From contig OZ059897.1 of NCBI GenBank assembly GCA_964057225.1, forward strand, positions 9,734,001-9,798,000: 64,000 nucleotides of DNA. Reading direction: 5' to 3'. Shown one piece after another: positions 13,139-25,003 of this stretch. The notes under the pieces are model-generated. The model saw only the letters and a program-made list of their open reading frames with translations. It ran no database searches and had not been told where the DNA came from. Made by a program: the position numbers and the translations under genes. The stretch is from Auanema rhodensis (taxonomy: Eukaryota; Nematoda; Chromadorea; Rhabditida; Rhabditidae). Every line of letters begins with the position of its first letter. Positions within the stretch are counted from its first letter, which is position 1.

Positions 13139-15342
13139 TCAAGATTTCAATTCATTGCCAGCGAAAGGTTTTGCAATCTTTTCCAAGATATTAGGCATTA
13201 GCTTGTCACGAGGAATATCTTGTGGACTGAAAATGGAAGAAAAACATTAAATAAATATATATTTAATCTATATTTAAACCTGATATCAAATGTATCTAAT
13301 GAGAATAAAACAAGAGGATCTGATTGTTTATTAGTTGAAGCATGATGACCACACACTTTCAATCGATGTTCGAGATCAAGAAGTTGGCATTTTCTGCAAT
13401 TTCGATAGATAAATGAGGCATTTTACAGTTTTTTATTTTTATTTACCCGCAGGATAACTTGCAATTCTCATGCATAAACTCTGAACTAAGTTCACATTCA
13501 TTCTTTGAAGCCCAATATTTACACGAAGGATGAATATCCTTACAATCTACAAAAAAGAAATTAAATAAGGAAAGAAAGAAGTGAGAAAGAGAGGGAAACG
13601 CAATGAATACCTGGGCCATTCCAGAATGAATCACGAATACTATTCTGACAACTATTACATGATGGAGCACATGATGATTTCATATAAGTCATGTGTGTCT
13701 TTGAAGTACAATATGATTTCTGAGCCCATGCTTCACAACAATAATGATAATTGAAACCTTGAAAACGACAAGATCTTTGAGTTTAAGAATATGATATTTC
13801 AATGAAACGTACATGTAACTTTATTAGGTGTAGTAGGTCTTGATGTTGTTGTTGTTGTTGTTTTGGTGCTCATTGAAGTTCTCGTTGTTGTTGTTGTTGT
13901 AGTTGAATTATCATCTAATGGAACTAAGAACATACAAATTAATAAATAAACAAAAGAAAAATACTCACAAATACATTGATGATGTCTAGTCATATGGCAT
14001 AAATTACATTTTTTACGACAATTCTCATACATCCAAGGTGTTGTACATCCGGTTGAAGCATAATTCTGATCACAATTGTTTGCACGATCAACACATTCTT
14101 CTGAATTTTGAAACTTCATTTTGAAGTAAAATATCATTTTTACCTTTAGTTACATCAAATAATGGTTTACATGATTTACATGAAGCACTACAGTAAACAT
14201 TCATATATAATGGATTCTTTTCACATTCACCATAGTTTGCCCAACCTTCACAACAATGATGTTCATTCAAGCAAAGCTGAAATTTTTAATTTTTAGAAAT
14301 AGAATTCAATTCAATTCTACCTCTTCTGATGGTTTTTCTGTTGTGGTTGGTCTTGTAGGTGTAGGAGGATTTGTTCGTCTGGTCGTTGTTGTTGTAGGTC
14401 GAACAGTTGATACTGTAGATGGTCTAGTAGGAGATGTAGTACTACTAGTAGTAGTATGAGAAGTTGTTGGAGTTACACTTGGAGGTGTTGTATGTGGTAA
14501 TGTTGTACGGAGAGTTGTAGATGATTGGAATCCGGTGGTCGTTGGACCTGTTGTAGTAGATGGTTCCTTAAAAAAATGAAAAATAAGATTTTCATTCAGC
14601 AAATGTGATTTGACAAACAGTATGAGCACAACGATTGTTAATACAGATGCCTTCATAACATGGAAATTCTCCTGAAAAAAAGTATTTACCGTTAACTATA
14701 CTAACCAATACTGTGTTATGAAACCTTTATTAAATCCAGTGCAATCGCCACCAAGACGAATTCTGGAAGCACATCTAGCTTCTCCATGGGATAAATCACA
14801 AAATAAAAATCTGAAAAACTATAACTTTGCAAAAGGCAAGTTGTTGTAGTTGTTTATGAACCTTGATGCACAATCAGGATTCCAGACTGTACAACTTGGA
14901 CGAGCTTGGAAATCGGCTAATTCTGAAGAACAAATCAGATTTTCAGTTGTTATAATCAGTTTTTGAAATGAAAAATAAAGAAATATTACCAGCATATTTA
15001 TTGGAAAGACCATCAATGTTGGTTAATGGCTCAAATGGCTGCATGATCGAAATTCCGAAATGAGACATACTATTGCATGCAAGATTATCTTCAGGATATT
15101 GAGATTCCCTTTCAGTAGCATTCTAAAGTTTTAAGAAATTTTATGAAATAAGAATTAAAGTAATTTTAAACAATTTTTTAAAACTTAAAACTTAAGTTTT
15201 TAAAGTTTTTAAAGAGATTTCATTGCAATGAAATAAAGTTAATCTTATTAAATGGCTAACTAAAACTTATTTTTTATTTCAAAATAAATTTTAAGACTTT
15301 ACCAAATAACATATTTGTCGAAATCGTTATAAGGTTAAAAGT

Positions 15343-15398
<56 letters not shown>

Positions 15399-16880
15399 TG
15401 GCTAGTATTTCATGTTTCAAGTTATCACACAAAACATTTTTATCGAAAAGAATGTCAGAAGTCAGTATGATAACAGATCATTTGGTATACCTGCTTAGAT
15501 TGTCTCCAATTTTCCCAAACTAAATCAATAAAACAATGATGTAAAAAGAAGATTGGATCATTCGTTGAATTGGTGGAGATAAGCATATCACCTGAAACTT
15601 ATGTTTGTAAATCTTAAATTGTTCTCTTTGATCATACCGCCCACGTAAACATGTGGATTTCCATGTGTATATTCTAAAGCATTCCATGAAGCTGTTTTTG
15701 GACAACCCTATAAGGAATTGAGAATATGACAAGAATTCTGAACAAGTAATGAATACTGTTCGAGCAGCTGTTGAAGCCAAAACATCATTTATGTTGTTGA
15801 AACCCATAAAAGATTTTATATGATCCTCATTCATAAGAGCTGCTTGTTCACCTAGACGACGACTCACATATCGACTATTCTAAATATGGAATTTTTAGTT
15901 TAAATCGTTGAAAACGAAAATTTCCAATTTTCTTTTTTCTTTTTCAGATTTTTCTTTTACTTTTTTTTTTTTCAAAAGCGTAACTCACATCATCAATAGT
16001 CCATCTTGCAAATGAACCACTTAATAAAGAATTATCTATACTTGGATAACCCATTAGCTCTTCACCCCATAGAATAGAATCTAATGGATTTGGAATATTA
16101 TTATCTAATGTTGAATCCCAATAAGGTAATGATACTGTTGGATCAACTTTTCGTAAAGCAAATTCCATTCTGAAAATTCGAATTTCCAAAAAAGTTCTAT
16201 AACAAGTTTGACCTTTTGATGAATTCTCGATGCCATGGTAGAAATGCTGGTCCAGAATGAGCTCCAGCCGATATCTGATAGTCAGCATGGATTAGTGAAA
16301 GCTCACTGTATGATCCATCACGTTTCATTTTCCATGTTGCAGCATGATAGCTTCAATAAGTTGGTTCTCGATTTCAACTTTTTAAGTCTAAGACTTACTT
16401 AGATCTTTCCTGATCAGTCATTTGTCGATATTCCTTTCTCAAAGGTTTGCCCATCATTTGGCCATTTGGAAGTTTACACCATTTATCAACCATAGAACCT
16501 TTATAAATTATATAATTTATAAAGATTATATATGTTTGTTTTCTTTTACCATTGAGAAATGAACAGAAACAGGCAAAATCCATACAATCATACATCCTTG
16601 GTGGTAACGATGGAGATGGAAAGTTTGAGCCCGATGGATGAGTGGATTCTACTGTACTAAGTGGACGTAGATTAGGCGGAACAGTCTAATAAAATCAAGA
16701 ATATCAATAAAAATGTTTCAAAAACAAATTACTTACTCTAGAATCTTTATCCCATTTTTCAATTTGACGACAAATTTCTCTGCGACCTTCATCTGGAGCA
16801 TCAGCACATCGATTTTGAGCACATACCGTTGAAACAAGGAAAAGAAAACATATGAATATCATATGATGATGGTAATACAT
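13139..16880 (-). CDS. tyrosinase (type-3 copper oxidase) with four C-terminal ShKT domains
   Basis: About 20 short exons give roughly 800 residues. The start at 16880 opens a signal peptide (hydrophobic core IFICFLFLVSTVCA). The catalytic domain keeps both copper sites. CuA histidines lie in SLIHADY, GAHSGPAFLPWHREF and adjacent sequence. CuB histidines lie in EYTHGNPHVYVGGD and DPIFFLHHCFIDLVWE. After a Cys-rich region (SCTVWNPDC, RIRLGGDCTG) comes a Thr-rich, probably O-glycosylated linker of about 80 residues. Two ShKT domains follow (CCEGWANYGECEKNPLYM; ECVDRANNCDQNY), then a second Thr-rich linker and two more ShKT domains (CCEAWAQKSYC; CKYWASKNECEL). Nematode tyrosinases of this layout are secreted and are thought to act on tyrosyl or diphenol groups in cuticle or eggshell. 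The exon 4 donor is GTCAAA, weaker than its neighbours. A 367-base intron (15123-15490) holds a GA repeat. Confidence 0.9.
15346..15395. repeat. (GA)n microsatellite in a tyrosinase intron
   Basis: An uninterrupted GA run of about 50 bases within the intron 15123-15490. The host gene is on the minus strand, so its transcript reads CU repeats here. Confidence 0.9.
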
Positions 16881-17067
16881 AGAAGCGTTATGTGGTATAG
16901 TTGATTTCTTCTATACTAAGTGATCTTCTGATTTGAAAAAAGTTTTTGAAAAAGATGGGTTGGTAAACATAAAGTAAACTCCTCTCTCGCTTCTTTCTCT
17001 CCTTTCTTTTCTCAAATCTTATTCCTTTATTTTCATTTTTGTCATAGTTTTCTCTCTCACAGTAGAA

Positions 17068-17069
<2 letters not shown>

Positions 17070-17144
<75 letters not shown>

Positions 17145-17146
17145 AT
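17070..17146. repeat. (CT)n microsatellite
   Basis: About 77 bases of CT dinucleotides, nearly perfect, upstream of the tyrosinase start. Confidence 0.92.
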
Positions 17147-19582
17147 TCTCTTTTCATGTAATACTTTATAACACAGACAGTCTATCAAGGTTTCTTTAAG
17201 TTAAATGTACCGATTACAACGAACAGAACTGTCATTGCAGTGTCTGTAATAACAGTTTCTCTAATCAGTTTTCTATGTATGTGAGAAAAACGAATTTGTA
17301 ACCAAATACGGATACTATAGTTAATGAACTAACTCTATATATTTGATTTTTTGAACTGAAATTGTAATAAAATTTCAAATACTTAAGCATATAAGTAATA
17401 AAATAAATCAGAAAAGCCACTGATTCATAAAGATATATGAAAATATTTATAATACTATAGTATATTACTTTAATTTCAATTTAGTTTTATATTCTTTAAC
17501 TATATATAAACACATAAACATAACTATAAAGCTATTAATCTTTATTCTAATTATATTATATAGATAGATATAGATATATATGTATTATAGAAGCATATTA
17601 ATTATATTTTTGTTGATCATAAATGGTTACAATTATTATTATAATTAAGATTAAATAACATACTATATAGACAGATATATAGCTAGCTAGATAGCTAGAT
17701 AAATAGTTTAATTTTCATACATATTATTATAATTATATATATATATAGTTATAGTTATATATTTTATTCTTAACATATAATTTTAAAAATCATATATTAA
17801 TATTTGCATATACATATATGAATTACGTGAGAGATACACGTGTATACGTGTGTACGTGTGTTTCACCTGTCATTTAATATGTAGACGAGGCTATATGTAT
17901 AATCCATAGCATATGGATAGGTTTATTTTCTTTTAGTCAGATACATGATTATCGGTTGTATATTCATTCTTAGCTAAATAGATCATTGTATAAATTTTTA
18001 AAATATTTATTTGTATGTTTACATAGATATGTGATAGATACATGTATGTTACATAGCTATTGTATATAATATCTTTAATATAATTTTGAAGAAATCATAA
18101 ATTTAATTTATAATTATAGTCATTGTGCTTGCTTTCAATGATCTCATATATATATAATATAAGAGATACATATGTATATACGTAGATAGATCTATAAATT
18201 ATAATTTCCACCCCCCTTTCCTCTACCTCCTCACCCTTCCCCCCCCCCTTTTTACTATATTATCTAACCTATTATAAACTATATATATACTATAGAACCA
18301 GATAAGGTATTATTGATTGTCTCTGTTTCTCTTATCACCTGGATGAAATGTGCATGCTCTATGCTTGGTTAAATAGATATAGCTTCTATGCATACACCGG
18401 CCGGCAATACCACACCGCACCGGCAGGCTTCCATCTCTATGAGCGACGGCATCGATCTATGTTCCATGCTCGGTTTAGCAAGTTTTTACATTCACTTAAC
18501 TATTCTAATTATATTGTTTGAATAAATAATAAGCAGATTAATTAATAATCAGCGATTTTTATTATATTATCTTATTATGTTATCTCATTAACTATATGAA
18601 CTTTTATATTCAAATTTGAAAATTATTCAGCTGTTGCTACAGTTTCAGAAAAAGTGCTGTTTCAAGCTTTTGTCCTATTGATATAACTTATATTTAATAC
18701 AATTTATTATTATTATTTCATATTTTAACTATTATATAATATTTACATAACCTTATACTCTTATTCTCCCATATTTCCAAAATAGGATGACAAAACTGAA
18801 GAAAAAAAGCAAATCTTTTTTTTTATTTTGAACCAAGAAATGTCATAAAGTTTTTACAAGTATCTTTTTTTTTGAAATTGAGGAAACGATGCAGAGATGT
18901 ACGCCCTGAAGCCGGTTCTAACATCTGAGACCAATATGTTGAATTCAATAAAATTTGCAATAACAGTATCTAACTCAACCTTTTCTTTTTATAAAGTTAG
19001 TTAAAAACTATTAAATTATATTCTATGATATTCTCATTTTATGAATTTTTAACATTTTTTTTTTATTTTAAAGGTATTTTGAGAATTATTTGTTACGTTT
19101 TTAGCGAATATTCACGAGTAAACATAACAATTCTTTCTCATCAAAAGTCTTCTGACTGTTTGCGAATTCAACTTCTCATCTGCTCTCCATGCGCCGCTCA
19201 TTTTCATCGCTTTTTCATCTTTTTTTTTTTAAAAAAAATTCAAATGATATACAGAGAAATAATATATATATATATATACTATATACTATATCTTATCATC
19301 TTATAATTATATTTAAATATTATTATATTACTTATATATTAAATTATTTTTATGATTAAATGAATATTGAAACGAATGAAAGTTCAATGAAGAAATATTT
19401 CATTCATTCAGTCATTCATTCAGAACAAATCTTCTTATACAGACCATTTCATAATCTGTACAAAGTAGGAAATCGTCATGATTGAACAGAGAATATCGAT
19501 TTCTAGCATTGAACTGTGTGGTAAACGAACTATCTTGCTTATGTTACTTCTCATGTTACTTTGATTTCTTCATTTACTTGTT

Positions 19583-19583
<1 letters not shown>

Positions 19584-19632
<49 letters not shown>

Positions 19633-19652
19633 GCTCTCTCTTTCTCTCTCTC
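19584..19652. repeat. (CT)n microsatellite
   Basis: CT run with minor interruptions, ending about 95 bases before the start of the PGAP4-like gene. Confidence 0.9.
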
Positions 19653-19710
19653 TGTAATTTATGCTTTTGAAGTTCAATGTGAAGATATTCTCTTTCTAAA
19701 TTAACATATT

Positions 19711-19720
19711 TTCTTTGTAG
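19711..19720 (+). promoter_or_regulatory. probable trans-splice acceptor of the PGAP4-like gene
   Basis: TTCTTTGTAG ends 24 bases before the ATG at 19745, with no coding exon upstream. It fits a nematode spliced-leader acceptor. Confidence 0.5.
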
Positions 19721-19744
19721 CACACGGGTCCCTGCTTGATTTTA

Positions 19745-21207
19745 ATGAGGATTAAAACTATATTGTCACATCATGGAAAATCTATTATTATATTTATATT
19801 ATATATAATTAAAATACATTTAACTATCAAAGCACTACGTCATTTAACACCAACTATATCAGGAGATTGGAGATATTTTCCTGAAAACTACAGTATTGCT
19901 ATAGATGACACAGTTAATACAGCCAGATATGAAGAAGCTTCAAAATATATTTTAGATTATAAGCCTAAGGTAAGTTTTTCTTATTTCAACTTAATCATAT
20001 GTAATAACTATCGTATCATATTTGAAGCCAATTGATGACGATGTTGAATTACGAATCATGGCATCAGATAGGCCAATGCATTACTTAACTCAGGTTAACT
20101 ATACCATATAAATTATAATTATTTGATTTTTTGTTATAGGTTATAGGATATTTTATTCATAATTATTCGAATAGTACAACAATTCCTAAAATAACAATTT
20201 GTAATGCTGGAACATTTTTAATGGAAGAATTAAAAGAATTTAATAATAAATTCTTAATTTATAATATTTCATGTAAATTAATATAAATTATAATATAAAA
20301 TTAATATAATTATATTATAGATCTATCAGTTGATAATAAAAAAGATGATTATTTATATACATTTAATAAAGAATCATCAGATTATTGGAAATGTATTAAT
20401 ATTACTACATCAGCTAGGTATTTCATTTATTTATTATATATTATATATTATATCTTATATAATATTATAGATATATGCTTGTATTTGAAGATGATGCTTT
20501 AGTTATACCACAATTTCCAAAATATTTAAAATCACTTGTTAGACAATTTGATGAAAGAACTTATATTGATTATGCAAAGCTTTATCATCCAACAGCACTT
20601 CGTAAATTGCCATCTCTTCCAATAGTATGTTATATCTCTTCTATCTATATGTATATCATTTTCATTTTAGGCTATAGGTATATCATTATTCTTCTCTATA
20701 TTCCTATATTGGTACTTATTGGGTGGCAAATATTTTATTTTATTCGTAATATCCTTTATATTCATATATGCTGATATACATTCATATGGTTATCAGGTAA
20801 TCATTTATTCTTTTAATTATATAAATTATTCACATACTTTAAATCTTTTTCTAATTCATTATTTGATATATTATCCTTTTTCTTTTTTTTTTCAGTTCAT
20901 TGCTGATGTACGTTATCATATAACTAACCAGGTCTATCTATCTATGCCTGAATCATGTTGTATGCCAGCTGTATTATATCGTAGTTCATCTGTACCATCA
21001 TTATCAAATGAATTATATACTATTCCATTAGTTAATGGAAAAGCTAAAGATCATTTGTTGGATGAATCATCATTATATGGTTTAACATCCGATACAAATC
21101 TCATATCTCATATAGGAGCACTTAGTTCAATCAGACATTCACTTGTACGATTATCACCAAGTGTCTCGAAACATCCAGTTCTAACCTGGTCTCAATACTT
21201 CTGGTAG
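19745..21207 (+). CDS. PGAP4/TMEM246-like GPI-glycan N-acetylgalactosamine transferase
   Basis: Seven exons (19745-19969, 20028-20093, 20140-20272, 20321-20417, 20471-20624, 20671-20796, 20896-21207) join to 370 residues. An N-terminal membrane segment (SIIIFILYIIKIHLT) is followed by a glycosyltransferase-like region with the acidic triad in MLVFEDDALV. A pair of adjacent membrane segments (AIGISLFFSIFLYWYLL and YFILFVISFIFIYA) interrupts the catalytic region. The C-terminal part holds MPESCCMPAVLYR. One N-terminal membrane anchor plus a tandem membrane pair inside the transferase domain is the distinctive architecture of PGAP4, the Golgi enzyme that adds GalNAc to the GPI-anchor mannose. 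The call rests on this layout plus the EDD motif and remembered family features. I chose ATG 19745 because it follows the acceptor at 19720. Confidence 0.75.
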
Positions 21208-21779
21208 CTGCTAGCATACATTCCAAAATCTATTTTTATATTTTGTTTTTTTTATGATGTCATACGCATAGTATATGTTATCAGATCATTATTGTTATAT
21301 TATATAAGCCGGTTCCTTTTTTTAAAAATATGTTTCAATCAATATTATCTTCTTTTTTTTTTTAAAAAAAAGATAGAAAGATAATCAAAAGTATTTGGTT
21401 TATTATGTGATTTCAATTGACCCTGTGCCATATTCATCCAAAATATCATTTGCATGTTATATTGTTATATTTATTTTTACAAAAAAAAACAAATGTTATG
21501 TTTTATATTTTTATTATAATTATTATTATTATTAATTAAATTAATAATTGACATATTTCTTTTAATTGTTGTTTTCTAATTCATTTAGAAAACATATATT
21601 CTATCACCGTGGTAATAGTTTCAAACAAACTCAAACATTCTTTCTTCTTAGTCTAGTTCTCTCTTGTGTTTTGGCAAATAAATATAAAACTCTGTGAAGT
21701 TGTCAACCAAGTTGAACTTTGAAAATTATAAATTTGAATAGAAATTATAAAACAAAAATAAAACAGTTGTTGTGTTGTA
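21208..21779. other. convergent intergenic region
   Basis: The 3' flanks of the PGAP4-like (+) and C_tripleX (-) genes. AT-rich, with a T-run/A-run palindrome near 21351-21374. No gene is seen. Confidence 0.6.
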
Positions 21780-23804
21780 TTAAGGACAAATTTCCTTTTG
21801 ACATTGATTCTGACACGGTGCCATACATTGACGAGAATTTGCAGAATTGGTACATTGATCTGAGCATCTTTGTTGACAGAAGGTTGAGCATTCATCCAGA
21901 TTTAAGCTTGAATTTATTTATTTTTTGGTCCCGAATGGATGAAAAAAACCTTTTAACAGCAGCTGATGATTGTGTTGTATCCATAACAGATATATTAATT
22001 TTTGGTGTAGATAATGTATCATCATTTGCTACTGTTCCAAATAATTGAGCAGAATTCTTTTGAACCTGAATGAGACAAAGGAAATACGCATTGCAGCTGT
22101 ACAAGCGATACCTGCTCGGAAGTGCAAGCTGAATCGCATTGAGGTGTACATAGATCAACGCAAGCATTTGGTTGAGCCTTTTGACTGATACAAGCCAATT
22201 GACATACCGATTGACATTCAGATGAACAACTAAACAGTTCATATTATATGATATGGTTAGAGCAATAGAGAGCATGAAGAAATAAGGACAACAAACCGTT
22301 GTTTAGGATCTAATCGAACCGGATACGATGAGACATCACGATTGCTTGTTTGAGTTGGTTGGGATGGAGCACAAACCTGACAAAGACATTTTGAATAAAA
22401 TAAAAAACCCAAACAAATGGAAAAACCTCTTGACACGTATGAACACAACTGGTGGGACAGCCTTCCTTTGGCTGAGGATTTCTTTGTGGGCATGATTGCT
22501 TGCATCCAACATTACAATCTGCTAAGCATTGACTAGACATGAACTGTCCATTAACCAGCTGAGGAGGTTCAGATGGATTACGATAATCAGTAGATATCTT
22601 TAATATTTTAGTTTTGAATCATAGAAACATCTAGAGATACCCGAATATTGACCTTAAGTTGGTCATTTGAGGATGGAATTGGAATTTGCACGCTCTGATA
22701 AGTTGATGGCGAATTTTGAGAAAGTTGACTGGAAGATGGAGGCAATGATATTGGTGATGCAACAGCCTGTGGGGGAGTGGCTGGCGCTGCTTGAGGAGAT
22801 GAAGGACATAGTCCATTGCAAGTGGTATTACATGATCGTGAACAATCATTCTTTAAGAAACGTTTTAGTAAATTCGGAAGTATACATCTGAACTACCTTA
22901 GTTATACTTGGCGAACAAGAAGCTTGGCATGACGTTCGACATACGGGCATGCACTTAGCTGATGAAGCATCCAAAACTTCCAAATTTATCTATTAAATAT
23001 CACTAACTGATTTATTTGATATTAAAGCTACCTTTAAAGGAGCTTTCGTTGTTGTTGTTGTTGTTGTCACGGGATTTGCTGCTCTATCACAAACACGCTG
23101 ACACGAATTTTGACATGGTGAATTACATTGAGAATTTGAGAACTGTTGTTGAATACATGCAGATGAACACTTAAATTTTTCTTATGTTACTTGCGTATGT
23201 ATTGAAAATTTAGATAAACCTGCTTAGAACAATCAGATACACAATTTGATCCGATACTCGGAGTTATAATTAGCGATTTAGGCTTTGGCGTTGTGCCAAC
23301 GTTTATAACAATCGGATTGAAGTTTCTAAAGTTTTGAATTCAGATACTTGAGATGCTTTGATACACTTGCAAACCTTGCTGTTGAACATGCTGATCCGCA
23401 TGTATTAGCGCACGTTCTTTGACAAGAATAGGCCGGAAGCCCTTGGAAAGTGCAAGAAGACACACAACGCTGTTGGCAAGCAACAGGACAAGACGATTGA
23501 ATTGGAGACGAAGCACAACTGCAGGGACTGCAAGAAAACGAAGAAACAACTAATAGGGACGATAACAATCTAGGTATACTTGAATGGTGAACATCCACAA
23601 GTCTGTTGAATACCAAAACGTTGACAAGAACATGTCAAAGGTTGCTGTCTAGCACAGCCACATTGACGTTTAGTTCGAACTTTTGGACTATTACTGTCAA
23701 AAGACTGAAAATAGAATTTCGAAAAAAACACACTGATATCAAACAAATCTTACATGTACTACTGATAAAATAATAAGAAATGAGAAGCAGAGTATTGGAC
23801 GCAT
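21780..23804 (-). CDS. secreted C_tripleX cysteine-repeat protein (abu/pqn-like)
   Basis: About 12 short exons give roughly 500 residues. The start at 23804 gives a signal peptide (MRPILCFSFLIILSVVH) and is preceded by an acceptor (TTTCAG) six bases upstream. A dibasic site (VRTKRQC) follows. The rest is dominated by Cys-x3-Cys-x3-Cys clusters, for example CSSECQSVCQLAC, CPTSCVHTC, CMPVCRTSCQASC, CVSSC, CNSPCQNSCQRVC and CMAPCQNQC, separated by Pro/Ser/Thr/Gln-rich linkers including one Thr run. This is the repeat type of Pfam C_tripleX. It is common in C. elegans ABU/PQN proteins, several of which line the pharynx or respond to ER stress. The C-terminus is CQKEICP followed by TAA at 21780. 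Role in pharyngeal or body cuticle is inferred, and orthology to a particular gene is not claimed. Confidence 0.8.
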
Positions 23805-25003
23805 ATTCTTCTGAAATTACAAATTTGAAATCAATCATAGACATGAACTACTAACTTGATGAGAAAGTTATACGAAATGATTTTAGGACTAAAGATGAGT
23901 ATAAGAGAAAACTGTAGATTTCAAAGCTGATGATGATATGAATGAACGCTTCAATTGCCTCCCCTGAGGGCAGAGCATTGACCGTCGAAAAACCGTAAAT
24001 CAAATATAAACAGAATTGAGGAGAAGCCACTAGATGATCCGTTTTTTCGGCTCCCATCTCTAATCTATCTCTTTGAACTTGATTTCATTGCTTTTCTTAT
24101 TCACACCTTTAATCAAAACGAAGTTCAAAACAAAGAAAAGGGTTGGAGGGTAGTTGAGGTCAGCTTCAGCTCCGGATTCAACCAGTTTCTGGTGTTTTCA
24201 ACCTGATTATTTCATATCAGACTCTTAATAGAATCTTAATGATTTCAATGATCAAAATAAATAATTGCATCCAATCGGCACGTTTTCCAAAATTCTTCCA
24301 AACTTTCATGGAGAACAAGTGCTAACACTTCAAGTTTCAAGTTTCTCTTTCATCTTTATTACAAATTTCATTTTTCTTCAATTATTAAAACTTAATCAAG
24401 CTTTAAGCTAACGAAGCAAGTTTCATTTAGTCAGCATATGCCGCTAGCATCAGATAAAATAGCTAAATTAGCGAATTTCTTAAAAAAATATTTAAATATA
24501 TATTAAAATATTGGAATAGTTTAATTTAATCAAAAATCTGGTATGAAATGGTATGAATTGAGAAAAAAAAACTTTTAACTTTCTTCAAATAATATTATAA
24601 AACTTGAATTAAAATAAATTAAAAAAGTTATTATAAATATTTTTAGAAACACAACATACACAACCGCTCTTCATTTTCTATTATTTTAAAAGATTTTTGA
24701 TAATTTATTATGCTAATTATGCATAATATTGATTGAATTTCATTATATTTCCAAAATAAATTTGATTGTATTCAATCAATATTATAAATAAATAATTAAC
24801 ATTTTTTTTATAAACAAATAAACAAATAAAATATTGATATAACAACAAAAATTTATTTAGCTCCAGCAATAAAATACAAAATATAAATGAATTTAGCAAA
24901 TATACAATACCATACAATCATATCTTTTGTACTTCCTTCATCATCATCTGTATGATTATAATAATTTATATAATTTCTATCAATTGCTGTTGGCCGTAAT
25001 CTT
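23805..25003. other. intergenic region between the C_tripleX and collagen genes
   Basis: Upstream sequence of the C_tripleX gene and 3' flank of the collagen gene, both on the minus strand. A minus-strand AATAAA lies at 24852-24857, about 150 bases past the collagen stop. The short open frames show no family features. Confidence 0.55.
24852..24857 (-). terminator. probable polyadenylation signal of the collagen gene
   Basis: AATAAA on the minus strand (TTTATT on +), about 150 bases downstream of the collagen stop codon at 25004. Confidence 0.5.

Larger units (their letters stand above)
16881..19719. other. divergent intergenic region with AT-rich repeats
   Basis: This lies between the starts of the tyrosinase (-) and PGAP4-like (+) genes, so it should hold both promoters. 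It contains CT tracts at 17070-17146 and 19584-19652, TAGATA/TAGC tandem-like sequence around 17560-17710, long AT-rich stretches and an isolated GC-rich patch at 18391-18480. No coding exon was found. Confidence 0.6.

Noticed and set aside
14306-14656. Apparent separate Thr-rich secreted protein with its own Met start
   Set aside because: It is read-through of the tyrosinase intron into the Thr-rich linker exon. The GT/AG pair joining RCAHT to EPSTTT keeps the tyrosinase frame.
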